NCBI GenBank assembly: GCA_017506865.1
Contig: JAFCMP010000412.1
Span: forward strand, 682,001-746,000
Direction: 5' to 3'
DNA: 64,000 nucleotides
DNA from: Tribonema minus
Lineage: Eukaryota > Sar > Xanthophyceae > Tribonematales > Tribonemataceae
The translations under genes and the position numbers were made by a program. The notes below the pieces were generated by a model that worked only from the letters and a program-made list of their open reading frames with translations, did not search any database and was not told the origin of the DNA. Position 1 is the first letter of the stretch; every line of letters starts with the position of its first letter. Below are positions 22,935 through 34,774 of this stretch, one piece after another.

Positions 22935-25900
22935 CTAGCAAATCTTCGTCGTCGCCATTGCTGATGCAGTCACTGTCGTCGTGGCGGCCGCTGCCGTCGC
23001 CGCCTCCAATACTGCCGACATGACAGCCGTCGCCACCGCTGCCGCCATTGCCGGCAGCGCTGGTGCCGGTTCTCTCGCCCGGCGCGCTCCTGTGGTCTGC
23101 ATCAGCAGCGACAGCAGGGTCTGCTGCTCTATGGCCATCGTTGTTGGAAAGCTGAAGAGGTGTGTCGCCATCGGTGGTGCCGCCGGGCAGTGGGGAAGAG
23201 CCATGCTTGCGCTTGCATGCTTTCTTATCGGTGCCACCTGGCTGCGCTTGCGCGGAGCCTCTGCAGCGTCGAGACGACCGCTGCCGCCTGTGCTCAGCAG
23301 GCTGGCGTCTACATTGTTTGCAGCGCCATTGCTGGTCGGGGCGCTGGTGTCACCAGCAGCTCCACTGCCAGCAGGGGCAATGTCGGCGCCGTTCGGATCG
23401 GTGGTGCTCTTACTGGCATCTCGCTCCGTACCGGTGCCACTCCCATTCTGCTTAGTACTGCCGTCACTGCCGCCTTTGCCGCCACTGCCGCCTTTGCAGC
23501 CACTGCCGTCGCTGCCGCCGCCGCCGTCCGTGCGCAGCAGATTCCGGGCCTTGTCCGCGACCTCGCGTAACTCGCGCAGGCGCCTCAGCAGCTCGTCCTC
23601 CGCGGCACCCAAGTTGCGCCTGCACTCCTTCTGGCGCTCCAGGGAGGTGCGCAGGCTCTCAAAGTCGCCATCCGACGGCACGCACTCGCTCAGTTGCAGG
23701 CATAGCGCCACGTGCGGTACCCGCGCGTCATTGCACTCCTCTTGTAGGCGCGTGAACTCGCGCGCGGCTTGCTCGACGCGGCAGACGAACGGCGGCTTGT
23801 TGCCCGCGCCATCGTTGAAGATGTAGTCCGCGAGCGGCTGGCCGTCACTGCCGGCGCCTGTGGCACGCGCAATGGCATTAAAGGGGCGATGATCAGTGGG
23901 TGGTGTGCCTTAGGCTAGTGGCCGCATCAAGTGCCTGCACTGAGATGAGCAATGCCACAAGCCACAGCTCCTGTGACTGGGCATTATGTACGCGACAATT
24001 GTGGCCCGCTGGTGCCTAGCTGCGGCTCGGTCAGCCTCGCATCGTGACCTACCAACAGCATATTCTGCAACAAGAGAGTTTCGAGAACTACATCATGCGC
24101 GCGCATCTCAACAAGCAAGTGACAGCTCGTCTCGGTGCCATGAAGCGCACTGCAGTAAGCTGCCGCTGCCTGCAACATTATGAAGGCATCACCTCCAGTG
24201 CGTCTGCCAGTGGATGCAGGGCGAGCGTAGCCATTCATCATGATGATCTCATCGCCCGATGAGTCCGCATTCGTCTCCCGGTCATCGTCGCCCTCGCCGC
24301 TTCTGCCGTCACCACCGCCGCCGCCGCCGCTGCCGTTGGCAGAGGGTGGTGAACGGGGGGGGCGGCGCGGCGGCGTGTTTGTGCCGCTGCTGCCGCCATC
24401 ATCATTGGCGGCAGTTGCCCTGTCAGTATCTATGCGCCGGCGTTTTCCTGGGGCGGACGCGGCATAGCGGGCCTTGCGTTTTTCAGCCTCGGCGGCCTCA
24501 AGAGCGGCCGTGTCCGAGCGCAGACGTGAAGCAGCGCGCTTCCGTGCAGCAGCCTTTTTGTTGTTGCCCTTGTTGTCCGGCGCTGCGGCAGGCTTTCTGG
24601 CTTTGGTTTTGGGGTAGTTTTTGTAGTCCAGTGCGGAGGGGTCGCAGTGCTGGTGGAAGCCCTTGCGGTACCACATTGAAAAAGGTCCTGTCGTGTCCTT
24701 CTTCGTCAAGCATTTGAATTTCCATCTGCGGTGGGGGCACATGCACAGGCATGCAGCACTGGGTGGGGATGGTCGGGATGTGCGCAATCAGGCAAGCGGG
24801 TAAAGCATGAACCATGCAAGACCAGAGATATGCGCCGACTGTGCAGATCACGGCGCACTCAGAACTGAGCGCGCTGCTTTCGATGGATGATGTGGGGAGT
24901 GTGCATTTTGCCTGCAAAACTCCTTGTCATTCTATGAGTTAGATTAGCTGCCTTGCAGGGTGCTTGGCAGTTACAGGGTGCTTGGCAGTTACACAGTGTC
25001 AGCAGTACTGCTCATCTGTTGATGGCAAGAATTGGTGGGAAAATTCTTCTTGCTTCCAGAAGGCCCTTAAGTAGCTTTTGCAGTTGGGAATTGGTTTCAG
25101 TCTGGTGGTGCTGAGAGCGTCTGGTGAATGGATACATAGTTTTGGGGTTAAAAACGAGCTCTGCCTTCTGCTCGCTGCTTGAGCAGCAGCTCAGCAGTAG
25201 TTTGGTGGTGTCAGGCTTGATCAACCTGACTCAACTGCTGCTGCTGCAGAACAACAGGGGGTAGGACTGGCTGTTTAATGAAAGGGGATGTGCCACACAG
25301 GCCGCCAGCATGTCAAAAGCACATCCCGCCGCTTCCATCACCTAATGCGCCAAGCATGGACACATTTTAGCGTAGTAGTGGCATGGGCTGTCCAGCAATA
25401 GTGCCACCGCTGCGCTGGTGTACAACTGAATTTACATGCGGACACTTCAGCGCCCCGGGGGCCACTTCGCAGTTCAACAAACGAGAGTTAAACAAAGTAC
25501 AAACAAGAGCGTTTGATATGTGAGCGGTCATAGCACAACAGCAGTGTGACGGCTGAACATATATATGGTTGGTGCTTCGGCTGACCGCTCTTGTAGTGTA
25601 TCCAACTATCGCTCGCAGCTCAACGGGCAATGCATTGCAGTGCTTACATGTGCCATGCATGAGCAGCAACTTCCTTTAAACCAATTATGCGCTCAGCACC
25701 AGCAGCCGCTGCTGTACGCATTCTCCACCAATTGCTGGCCACTCATCCTGGTACTCATTCCCTACCTGGTTAGTGCAGTGCTAGGCGAGGGGTCTGCCCT
25801 GCCCCTAGTTGAATCCAAGAACGTTACAAGAGCAGTCACGTTATACAAGCGATGGGGTTGGTGGGATGGGTCCCCTTCTGAATTATACCCCCCCCTCCGT

Positions 25901-26490
25901 GACGTACAACGCCACGGACTCTCTTGAAATACTCCAGCTGTTTTCCACTCATGCGGTATCCGCAAGTCAGAACCAGTGTTCACCAGTGCGCTATGCCACT
26001 GCCGTTGAAAGCAACTCACATGACGTTTCATTGACATGTGCGAGCTAAACAACATTGTGCTGCCTTAAATTGTCAACGCACCTGCTGAGGTACGTTTTCA
26101 CGCTCGACAATTGCAGTGGCTGAGGCTCTGGCTTTCCTTTCTCCGGTTGAGGCTTGAGGTGATTGCACACCTCCGTCAGATTCATCCTCAAAGCCGGGAC
26201 CAGCTCGCCTTTGAAAGAGCCGCGTGACCATTTGACGAAGCTTATATCGGGGTCATCTGCCGCTAGCTTGAGTCTGGTCCCAAAATCCGGCCCCCCTGCG
26301 CCGCCTATTGCGAGGTTATGCGGGCAATGAAGCAAACTTAGTTGAATATCAGCCATCACAGCGTAGCACTACATTGCGTAGCATAGAGCCAACATGAGAG
26401 CTACCCCGCAACCCATTTACACATGATGCAGCGGTCACACCTGGTAACTTGGGTGCTTACGGATGGGGCAACGATGACAGACTCACCCAT
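22935..26490 (-). CDS. HSF-type DNA-binding protein, copy A
   Basis: Model on the minus strand: 26487-26490 (ATGG only), 26082-26295, 24193-24725, 22935-23857 (557 aa), phases 1, 2, 1. The DNA-binding domain spans the exon 2/3 junction: RLKLAADDP, SFVKWSRGSF, SVKTYLSR|WKFKC, then YRKGFHQHCDP. This has the order of a heat-shock-factor winged helix (F..KL..ml.d / W / SF.r.L..w.F / F.r). A Lys/Arg-rich stretch (KAAARKRAASR, GKRRRIDTDR) is a likely nuclear signal, followed by an acidic Gly-rich tract. The last exon has a coiled coil (SLERQKECRRNLGAAEDELL), probably for oligomerisation. Relative to copy B the tail is shifted by one base at about 23243 (CCAGGTGG versus CCAGGGCGG), so the final 150 residues read a different frame. 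Compared with copy C, the ancestral start (ATGGAG) is ATTTAG here; the ATG next to the donor is the only plausible replacement. Confidence 0.65.
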
Positions 26491-26565
26491 GATTGTCTGA
26501 GGGAAGCGCCGCGGCTAAATGGCGCACGAAGCTTGCAGATGATACCTACAACGCACCGAAGCACA

Positions 26566-26586
26566 ACTTCAAGAAGATATTGAAGT
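26566..26586. promoter_or_regulatory. ACTTCAA-n7-TTGAAGT palindrome containing a TTCnnGAA unit
   Basis: Lies 76-96 bp upstream of the copy A start codon. Perfect 7-bp arms; the left arm continues as TTCAAGAA, a canonical heat-shock-element half (TTCnnGAA). The equivalent position upstream of copy C carries the same arrangement. Confidence 0.5.
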
Positions 26587-26590
26587 GTGA

Positions 26591-29185
26591 AGTTTTTAAA
26601 GTACCACCCGGGTGCACCATTGCACCATTGCATTGGAGGGTCGGGATACTCTACTTGAAAGCCGGAGATGACAGAGGCCGCTTGAAAGTCTACCACACCG
26701 CAGTACCAGAGGCGTGCACGTACTCACCGCGGGTGAAGTTCAAGTTTAGAGTAGAACGAAGATGCTGCCGTGTCAACGCGCGCTCTCTCAAGCTTGCCGC
26801 CGCTACCAACGCATAGTGGCTCGACATGGAACCACCGGCGAACATCACGATGCCTCAAATCCGTAATGCGTAATGCGCACCTCGCACGCTGTGCGCTGCG
26901 TCGACGTTGATGTGTCGCTGCATTCGCACGTGCGTTCGTTGTGCTCAATAATTAAGCAGGCAGCCAACACGATGCGCTCATGGATTGGGTAGGCAAGCCA
27001 GCACAGCGCTTACCGCATTGCCCAATATCACAGGCTCAGCTCAACATGCGAGACAACAAGAAATTGTCATTGTGGCGCAATCATGCGTACCTAACATTGG
27101 GGCGGAAAGCTCAACCGGAGCTCCCCCTCCACAGGTGCACACTTGGCGAGCCAGGCATACCCACCATCATGACTAGGTGAGTCTCAAACATTTAGCATTC
27201 AATTTGCAATATTGCATTTCAACACGTGGAATTCAGCTGGAGGGATCACGCCATGAGATCTGGCGTCAGCTGGAAATCATGGAGGCATCAAGGGTGAACT
27301 TCAAGGCCTCGGAGCAGGCAGTTTGCGGCACGTGCACATCTGTGCGTCCTTGCAACTTAAGTTCGATTGAAGACTTATTAGTAGTGGCGTTTACGTCATA
27401 TGCATGTAAGAGCAGACCGGCGCGTTCTGCTATACATAAGCCCTGCATAGCAGCTGCTGCCAGGATACTGTGATGCAGGCGTGTGGTGTGCCACGTGGGG
27501 CGCCTTTCTGCAGGACAGCATGCTTGCATGCGCTCATTTGAGCTTAACAAATTGAATGCTGTCTGCCTGCCATGGCAGGTTAACAATTGCCTGCTCTGCT
27601 GCCACAGCAGGGCCACTGGCAACATTGCGCGATTCACAGGTTCTGATCGACCATGGGAAAGAAGAGGTTCAGGATGTCAGTCGCGGATGGCCTTTTGCCC
27701 CCGGTGTAGCTCTGTCCCCGCCTCCGCCCCCCCCCCCCCCCCTGCGCTGCCCTCCAGCAACTACTGTTGCCACCGCGTAGACATGGAGACCTGCAATGAG
27801 GGGGGCAACGCGACGTGCACGTACACTGCGCGTGTCATGTTCAAGTTGCCATTCACAGTTTGATGGTGGCGTTGTGCAGCCTACTAATAGTGCAAGAGGA
27901 GATTGGGTGCCTTTGCATCACTTTCCGCCCGAGTCGCTGATTTTGTGTTGCAGCGACTTGCTGCATCATTGGCAGCTTGGTGGATGGTCTATGCGCACGC
28001 GTAATATCACACGCGGCGCAATTTGTGCCTGATTTTGGCAGCCCTGACGAGATGATTTCCAGTCAGGTGCAGCTTCATTATCTAATGTGACGATGGTCGA
28101 TGCTGTGATGTGCGCTAGCGAGTGTGATGTCGGTCGCTGCCCCAGCTTCTGGTCAGTCATGTTTTTTCGTTGCTTGCGCAATTGCGTTAACAATTGCCTC
28201 AACACAGGCCAGAATGATGCATGCATGCATGTACACATGTCAAGTGCATCCTGTAAAGTGCAGGCACAAACAGGAAGAAGGTGGTCTTGACGCAGTCTCT
28301 GCAGCTCCTATTTCTGTGCGCCCACCTCTACCCCTAGAGTCGCATCACAAACTTGCACTGACTTCTTTTCAAGTAAGTAGGCCAAGTTCTGACAATCAGC
28401 TGAGCTCGAATTTCGAAGTTCGCTGACATCTAAAATGGCGAACCCCTGGAGGAAGGCGTTGAACTCTTTTTGCCTGAGTCTCAGTGCTAGAGGAAGTGCA
28501 ACTATAAAAAAAAGTCTGCTACACTACACTTGATGATGCTGTGCCGGTCAGATGACAACCTGCAAGGCAGACACCACCAGCCATGCCAAGCAAGGTGCGG
28601 TATCTGACGTTCTTATGTCTGCCTGACTATTTCTTGTGCAAGAACACTCTCTGCATGGGGCACAGTCAGTGTTGCCGAGTGGCATTTCCAGTACTAACGC
28701 AATACAGGTGCAGATCAGATCTGCATGAGCGCACAGGAATGCTCTGAGCGGTCACCATGGCAACACAAGACCACTGGTCCTCCAACTTACAAGATCATAG
28801 CACCCTGGTCAGTGCTGTCGTCATCTCCGACACCATCTGGCTGCACAGACGCCATCGGAGCCATATTGTGCTCATGTACTGCTGTCTTAAGGGCCCAAAA
28901 TCCTGCCATGATATTCTTCGGCGGGGGCAAGCGCCCCGGAAGTTTGACATGCGTGGCTGGATGGCTGGCCTCTGCAACTGTTGCTGTCGCGCCCTCTGCA
29001 AGCTGCATCTGGGCGCCCATCAGGCCTTCGTTGCCGCTGTTGCTGATCCAGTCACTATCGTTGTGGCGGCCGCTGCCATTGTTGCCGTCGCTGCCGCCGC
29101 CGCCAACGCTGCCCGCATCACAGCTGTTGCCACCGCTGCCGCCATCGCCGGCGGCGCTGGTGCCTGTGCCACAGCTCTTGTCACC
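26591..29185. other. Between HSF-like copies A and B; no gene
   Basis: Contains the duplicated flank described under 21930-32014, including a C-run at about 27727-27742 that ends in an acceptor-like CCTCCAG. No open frame with conserved protein character was found on either strand. Confidence 0.35.
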
Positions 29186-30719
29186 CTATGCGCTTCCGTG
29201 GTCTGCGTCGGCAGCAGAACCTGCTGCTTCACGGCCAGCATTGTCGGAGAGCAGCAGAGTGAAGTCGCCACCGGTGGTGCTGCCAGGCAGGGTGCAAGCG
29301 CAACGCTTGCGCTTGTGCTCGGCGTTGCTGGTGCCGCCCTGGCTGCCACTGCACTTGAGCGAAGCCACTGCAGCGACGACAAGATCACTGCCGCCTGTAC
29401 GGGCGTCAACACTGGTTGCAGCGCAATTGCTGATCGGGGCGCCGTTGTCACCAGCAGCTCCACTGCCAGCAAGAGCACCATCGGCGCCATTGGAATCGAT
29501 GCCGTCACTGGCATCTTGCCCCGCACCTATGCTGTTCATGTTCTGCTCAGTACTGGCGCCGCCAGTGACGGTGCCGTCACTGCGGCCACCGCCGCCGCTT
29601 CTGCCGCCACCGCCGCGACTGCTCCCGCCGCCACCACCGCTTCCGCCGCCGCCGCTGCCGCCGCCGACGCCGACGCCGTAGCTGCCGCCGCCGCCTCCAC
29701 TGGTGCCTTCACCGAATTGCTGCGCGACGTTGGCCGCAGCGGCGCGCATCTTGCGCACGGAGGAGACCCACGCGTCGTTCGCGACGATGAGCGCGTTGAC
29801 GCGCCCCGCCAGCGCCTCCTGCGACGCCATCAGCGCCGCCAGCTCCTCGTCAGAGGGGACGCGCGCGCTCAGCCGCGCCTGCAGCACCATGTGCGCGGCG
29901 TGGCGCGCGGCGTACGCGGCGGCGGCGTCCGCGGCGGCGCGCGTCGCGAGCTCCGCGCGGCGGAAGACTTGCGGCGGATTGCGCGAGACCTCTTCGAAGA
30001 ACCAGCTCAAGATGGGTGTGCGGCCGCAATCGCCGGTACCGCCGCCGACGCCCACGCCGCCGACGCTGCTGCCGCCGCCGCTGCCGCCGCCGCTGCCGCC
30101 GTCAACGCCGTGCAGGCTTCCAGCTGGCACAAGCGCACGCAGTGGCGGCGGCGGCAGTCAAGGGGAGTCAGCGCTGGCGGCAGCAGCAGGTGTGCAGCAG
30201 AGTCGAGCGCAGCAGCGGTGGCAGCTGCATTCGCATGTGATGCTGGCGCAGAGCAGCGCGCTGCATGCTCAGTGCTCAGCGCTCGCAGTCCAGAATAAGC
30301 GCGGTGCCTGGAGCGCGCTGCAAACAGCACAGCTTAAGCACAGCTGCAACACGCCAAACGCTCAATGGCTGCCGCCGTAGCCTGTGCTGACAACTTGGAA
30401 CAAGGACTGACACAATTTATGCAACTGCGTAGCCTGCAAGCAGCTCAAGGCCTGCTGCAGCGTTCCAGTCAGTCTGGTACTGTGTGACCTACTGTAGTAC
30501 AACACGAGCCTTTTCACACAGATGCGCTTCAAATTTGACAACATGCACCGGCATTGAGGCATGCGCTTGATAGTTAGTCTGTCTTTGTACCATGAGGTCC
30601 CATGTAGTGCACCACCAAAGCTTTCAGGGTCTCACCTTCAGTGGGTCCCGATGCAGGGGGGGCGCCATGTCTCTCATCGTCCGATGAATCAGCCTCCGTC
30701 TCCTCATCGCTGCCCTCAC

Positions 30720-30770
<51 letters not shown>

Positions 30771-32014
30771 CGCTGTCGCTGCTGCTGCCGCTGCCGCCAG
30801 CAGCAACAGGCGAGGACGGGCGGCTGGCAAATGTGCTGCTGCAGTCGCTGCCATCAGCAGCAGCAGCGCTGTGCCGGGCCTTCCCTCTGCCGGCTGCAGC
30901 AGCGCGGGCGGCGCGCGCTGCAGCCGCGGCGGCCCTGGCTGAGTGCGTGCCTGCAGCACGCCTCCGTGCGGCAGGCGTGGCGGCTCTGCCCTTGCAGTCC
31001 ATGACCGAGGGGTCGCAGCTCTGGTGGAAGCCGCGGCGCCACCAGTGCGAGACCGCCTCACGCTTGCTCTGCCGCTTCTGCAGGCAGTTGAAGTACCATC
31101 TGCGGACGTCCGCAGGCAGCGCCGGATGGGCTTGTACGCAGCGCAGAACATGTTGGAACGAGGGGATGAGAGAACAGACAGAACCAGGCGCGCGCGGTGC
31201 GTTCAGGAGTGAGCGCGCTGTAGGCAGTGCGTGGGGGGAAATCAGCGCACCTGACGTCGATGTTGGCTGGCGTGCGCCCACATTGTGCTGTTGGGCCTAC
31301 AGAGCCGCCTCAAATGTGATGAATTCTCATGTTAAACATACAGGAAGCAGTGCAGCAGGGGGTCACCTCACAGGTGCTTGCCAATTTGTGACTGTGACAC
31401 AGCCAGCATGCGCCAGTTCCCATGACCCTGGTGAAGTTCTTGAGCCGTCATGCACCAGACACCTCAGACTGTGATGACTGAGAAACGAGATTGGCCTGTG
31501 CCTTAGAGTACAGTCAACCTGCGTATGCAGCAGAAGCGACACAGAGTGTGCACCTCCGCAAGACCGCTTCAACCCATTCTGATGAAGGTGATGCAAAAGC
31601 AAGTGACAATGTGCTGCAATTATACTTGTCAACGCACCTTCGCAGGTACGTTTTTACGGACGTCAACGCCACTCCATAGCGCTTGCACAGCTTCATGAGT
31701 TCAATTTCCAGCACCGGGATCCTCTCACCATCCACAATCTTGCTTGACCAGTTGACGAAGGCGACCTCGGGATCATCAGCCATCCTCTTGAGCTTGGTTG
31801 CAAAGTCCTTTACCCCTGTAGAACAGAAGGCACGTGCAAACCAGGTATCGATGGGTGCTATGGTGTCACTGTAAGCGAGATAATGCACAGCAGCACACAC
31901 ATGTTATCTCCAGCAAAACGCAAGCCGAGCAGCTCGTTTGATGCCTTACATAAGCACCACTATCGAGTGGACATTTGGTACACTCGAACACGCACCTAGT
32001 TGCTCCGTCGCCAT
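29186..32014 (-). CDS. HSF-type DNA-binding protein, copy B
   Basis: Model on the minus strand: 31996-32014 (MATEQL), 31638-31815, 30636-31099, 29186-30123 (532 aa), phases 1, 2, 1 as in copies A and C. This is the clearest DNA-binding domain of the three: FATKLKRMADDPEVAFVNW, PVLEIELMKLC, SVKTYLRR|WYFNC, then WWRRGFHQSCDPS. Next come an Ala/Arg-rich segment, an acidic EETEADSSDDE patch and a helical C-terminal module (RVPSDEELAALMASQEALAG, FVRKM-type helix) shared with copy C. The final exon ends at a TAG (29186-29188). Immediately downstream the same frame stays open and still resembles the copy A DNA (GTSAAG-GGSGG…), so the stop looks like a recent truncation of the low-complexity tail. 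The tail acceptor sequence GTGCCAG matches the other copies. Confidence 0.7.
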
Positions 32015-32808
32015 GTTGATTGGGAGCTAATGACTGCACGTCGCCACGCACGGGATGCTTGCAGGGAGTACTCCGCACGCTGCAGCCAGCAACATCAGCA
32101 GGTTTCAGATCTTAGCTGAGTTTCAGATCGTCGACGACAACCAAACACACAGCAGGATGGCAGAGCTAGGCCAGCTTTCAGATGCGCTCAGACGCTGTAG
32201 CGATCACCGTCATGTTGCCTCACCTGGCGCGGTTGGCACGGTTCAGCTAGATCACCCGGAAGTTCAAGGTTGAGAAAAGTTCAAAGATCAGTCGGTGACG
32301 TGCCGACCAGGAAGACGCAGTTAGGCAATCTGCCGGCGCGAGCGTTGCTGGCGCCATGGCATCATCATGGTCTTGCAGTCACTTCCAAGCCGCATGTCCA
32401 CATTACGCTTTACTCTCAGACAGGTTCATCTCGGGAATATTTGAAAGTTGCAATGCATTTCAAAATGGCTGCATCTGCTTTAAATTCTCAGCATTGACAA
32501 CGCGACTTGTGTTCGGCAATAGAGGTGATTGACAGTGGAGTGCGCCATTCACATATGCACCACATATCATGACATATATGCAACAACTTCAATGCCCCTG
32601 TGGTCATTTGACCCTCAAGTGCCATAGCATGATGGTTGAATACTGCGGACTCAACACCACATCACTACAAAGACTGCCGATTGCGCGAGCATGGCATGAT
32701 GCAAGTGAGGCATACAGGGAGTAGCTTTGAAAAGACAAATTGTTGTTCGCTCATTTGAAAAGTCATAGTTCATTCAGCACCCACGCCATTCCTGCAGCGC
32801 CTGTGAGC

Positions 32809-33966
32809 TCAAAGGAACAGTGAGCATCCCCTCGGCACCTTGATGCGATAGGGGAAGCTTTCGTGAAGACGCAAGCTTTGCAGGGAGGAAGGGAGAGGGG
32901 GGAGCGGTGCTGCATAATCACTCGGCAAGCTAAGCGATATCAGGCCATCCGGAAGTGCTGGCAGCGACTCTGACCCCTCCGCACCGACGAGGTCTAGCAC
33001 CTTGAGGGATGCAGGAAATTGCCTGAATGCATCGCATAGGAGATTGTCCAATCCTAGGCAGGTCCAATCAAGCTTCAAATTCTGCAACGACGGGGGAAGC
33101 GGCCCTAGAGTTGAAGGCAAATCCACCCCATCTTCGGTCCAGCTCATGTCTTCAACATGCACTATGTGTAACTCTGTGAGCCCCTTGGGGAAGCGGATGT
33201 GTGGCTGCACGGCAAACGCGACGCTACCAAAGTGCAGCTTGCGCAGAGACACCGCGCGCTCGAGGAAAGTCAGCTGACAGTCGAACTCTACGCCGTTGAC
33301 TGAGAGCTCCACAAGGGTATCGGTGATGTTGTCGGGGCGAGGCTGCAGGTACCTGAGTTGCAGGATGCGCACTGATTCAATGCCCGCCAGCTCCGGCGCT
33401 GTCGCCCGCTCGAATCCTTCACCCACGACTTTCAGTGTGTGTAGCCCCAGTGGGAGCTGAACTGCTTCGACGGGCCAGACATTGTGCTCCACATCCAGTT
33501 CGAGGCACTCTACCTGACAGGTCAATCCCTCGAGGAATTTGCCCCACCACGCCGCTCCCCACTCAGTGGTGTCGTTAATGCTCACGTTCCGGATGGACCG
33601 GACAGACGCCGGCGGGCTCCACAGCTTCTTGTCTCCATCGACAGGCTCATGCTGGATCACGCTGACCGACCTCATGGCGGCAGGGAGGGAGGCTCGCAGC
33701 CGTCTGTCGACCACGTCAACAAGTGTCAGGTCGAGGACAGCTTTGCTCGAAGTCAGGAGAGGAAGGTGCCTCCAAGGCGCATTCGCGCCCCCGACACTCA
33801 GACGCACTGCTGGTATCATGTCCTCGTGAAGATTGAGATTGAGGCTCCAGGCCTGTTTGGGCAAGAAGCCCCCCAGGCCATTGCACACGGCTTGCAGCAC
33901 CTTCGCGCCTTTGTTACGGTCAATCCCGTTCCGCTTCCGAGAACACTTCAGCGGCGCATCCTGCAT
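32809..33966 (-). CDS. Intronless leucine-rich/LP-repeat protein
   Basis: A single uninterrupted frame of 385 aa from the ATG at 33966. The second half has repeats spaced by about 23-25 residues built on L-x-x-L-x-L with LP and sL: LPLGLHTLKVVGEGF, FPKGLTELHIVHV, LPPSLQNLKLDW, FPASLKVLDLVGAE, LPDGLISLSLPS, LPSSLQSLRLHES. This LP..L..L.L pattern is that of FNIP-like or irregular leucine-rich repeats, which form solenoids for protein binding. No signal peptide, transmembrane segment or catalytic motif is seen. It is head to head with the retropepsin-like gene (295 bp between ATGs). Absence of introns in a genome full of them suggests a retrocopy or lateral origin. The frame stays open upstream of the ATG. 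Confidence 0.65.
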   Translation of the reverse strand: MQDAPLKCSRKRNGIDRNKGAKVLQAVCNGLGGFLPKQAWSLNLNLHEDMIPAVRLSVGGANAPWRHLPLLTSSKAVLDLTLVDVVDRRLRASLPAAMRSVSVIQHEPVDGDKKLWSPPASVRSIRNVSINDTTEWGAAWWGKFLEGLTCQVECLELDVEHNVWPVEAVQLPLGLHTLKVVGEGFERATAPELAGIESVRILQLRYLQPRPDNITDTLVELSVNGVEFDCQLTFLERAVSLRKLHFGSVAFAVQPHIRFPKGLTELHIVHVEDMSWTEDGVDLPSTLGPLPPSLQNLKLDWTCLGLDNLLCDAFRQFPASLKVLDLVGAEGSESLPALPDGLISLSLPSDYAAPLPPLPSSLQSLRLHESFPYRIKVPRGCSLFL

Positions 33967-34135
33967 CTGGCTGTTGTGGCTTTCAAATCTAGATCGCAGC
34001 CCGGAACTGAGTTTACCCGTCACCCATGGCGCGAGCCAAATAGCGTTGACAACGACTGCGCCCAAATCTGACTTGGAGATTGGCAATTCACCTCTTGTTT
34101 GTTGTTTGCTCTCACTCAACAGAAAAAATCCATGC

Positions 34136-34155
34136 ACTTCAACGTTAATTTGAAA
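34136..34155. promoter_or_regulatory. Imperfect ACTTCAA…TTGAAAT palindrome in a bidirectional promoter
   Basis: ACTTCAAC followed at short distance by TTTGAAAT, in the 295-bp region between the divergent ATGs at 33966 and 34262, with more TTCAAG repeats to about 34175. Same motif class as at 9216 and 60814. Confidence 0.4.
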
Positions 34156-34261
34156 TTTGAGGTTCAAGTTCAGGTTGAGTTTCGTTTATTCCGGGGCTGG
34201 GGCTTGCAAAGCTTGCACAGGGACGACTAGAGACGACTGCACGGCGACGACTGCGATCTCA

Positions 34262-34774
34262 ATGACGAGCGAGTCTGGGCCTGCGGAGGGCGATGAGTAT
34301 GTGAACCCAGAGAAGGTGGCGATCACTCTACCAGATGTTACGGAGTTTGTGCTGCAGTCTGTGAGCTCTGGGCTGAAAGAGCCAGGCTTTCTAGCGGATG
34401 CTGACCCGCAAGACGCTAAATTTCCGCTCTTAGGCGTAGTGCGTGGCCCCTGGTGGCGCCCTTTTGTGGTCGCCACTGTCACCAACGAGTTCATTGAGCC
34501 CCCCATCAGCAAGAGAGTGGTGTTTCTCGTCGACACCACGGTGCCTGTCACTTACCTGTCCACCGCCATCCTGGACGCGCTTGGATTTGGGCGCACGCCC
34601 AGGTCCCTGGAAGTAAACGTGCACGGCATTCGCGTACCAGCTTGCAGGTCGGCCGCCGGGTTTGCAGACGCCAACGTCCTGGGTACCATCTTCTTCCGGC
34701 GCTCTAAGCTGACGCTCGTTGTGAACTTCGCCACGATAAGGGTGGAAGCCCAACTTCAGGCCCCCAATGCTTAG
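34262..34774 (+). CDS. Intronless retropepsin-like aspartic protease domain protein
   Basis: Single exon, 170 aa from the ATG at 34262 (the frame is open further upstream without an ATG). The core reads as a retropepsin fold: VVFLVDTTVPVTYLS (residues about 87-101), a middle segment LEVNVHGIRVPA, and ADANVLGTIFFRRSKLTLVVNF, the usual hydrophobic-hydrophobic-G-(T) flap and ILG-x-x-F-(L) ending of DDI1 or clan AA proteins. The active-site triad is DTT (91-93) instead of DTG or DSG, so catalysis is doubtful. No zinc knuckle, reverse transcriptase or other retroelement domain is adjacent. It is divergent from the intronless repeat protein at 32809-33966, and the two may have arrived or been retrocopied together. 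Confidence 0.6.
   Translation: MTSESGPAEGDEYVNPEKVAITLPDVTEFVLQSVSSGLKEPGFLADADPQDAKFPLLGVVRGPWWRPFVVATVTNEFIEPPISKRVVFLVDTTVPVTYLSTAILDALGFGRTPRSLEVNVHGIRVPACRSAAGFADANVLGTIFFRRSKLTLVVNFATIRVEAQLQAPNA

Larger units (their letters stand above)
21930..32014. repeat. Tandem segmental duplication carrying HSF-like genes A and B
   Basis: The flank at about 21940-22130 (GAAGAGGTTCAGGATG…, a C-run, CCACCGCGTAGACATGGAGA) recurs at about 27655-27810. Following sequence (GATTTTCCAGTCAG near 22340 and its match near 28055) also matches, leading into HSF-like gene A (22.9-26.5 kb) and gene B (29.2-32.0 kb) in the same orientation. The unit is about 4.5 kb, repeated with an offset near 5.7 kb. Confidence 0.6.

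Noticed and set aside
28757..30298. 513-codon plus-strand frame, Ala/Ser/Thr-rich
   Set aside because: Antisense shadow of the HSF copy B last exon; composition is that of GGC/GCC repeats, with no motif.
34262..34774. Retropepsin-like frame as part of an LTR retrotransposon
   Set aside because: No reverse transcriptase, integrase, gag-like zinc knuckle or long terminal repeats nearby; it is a stand-alone short protein.
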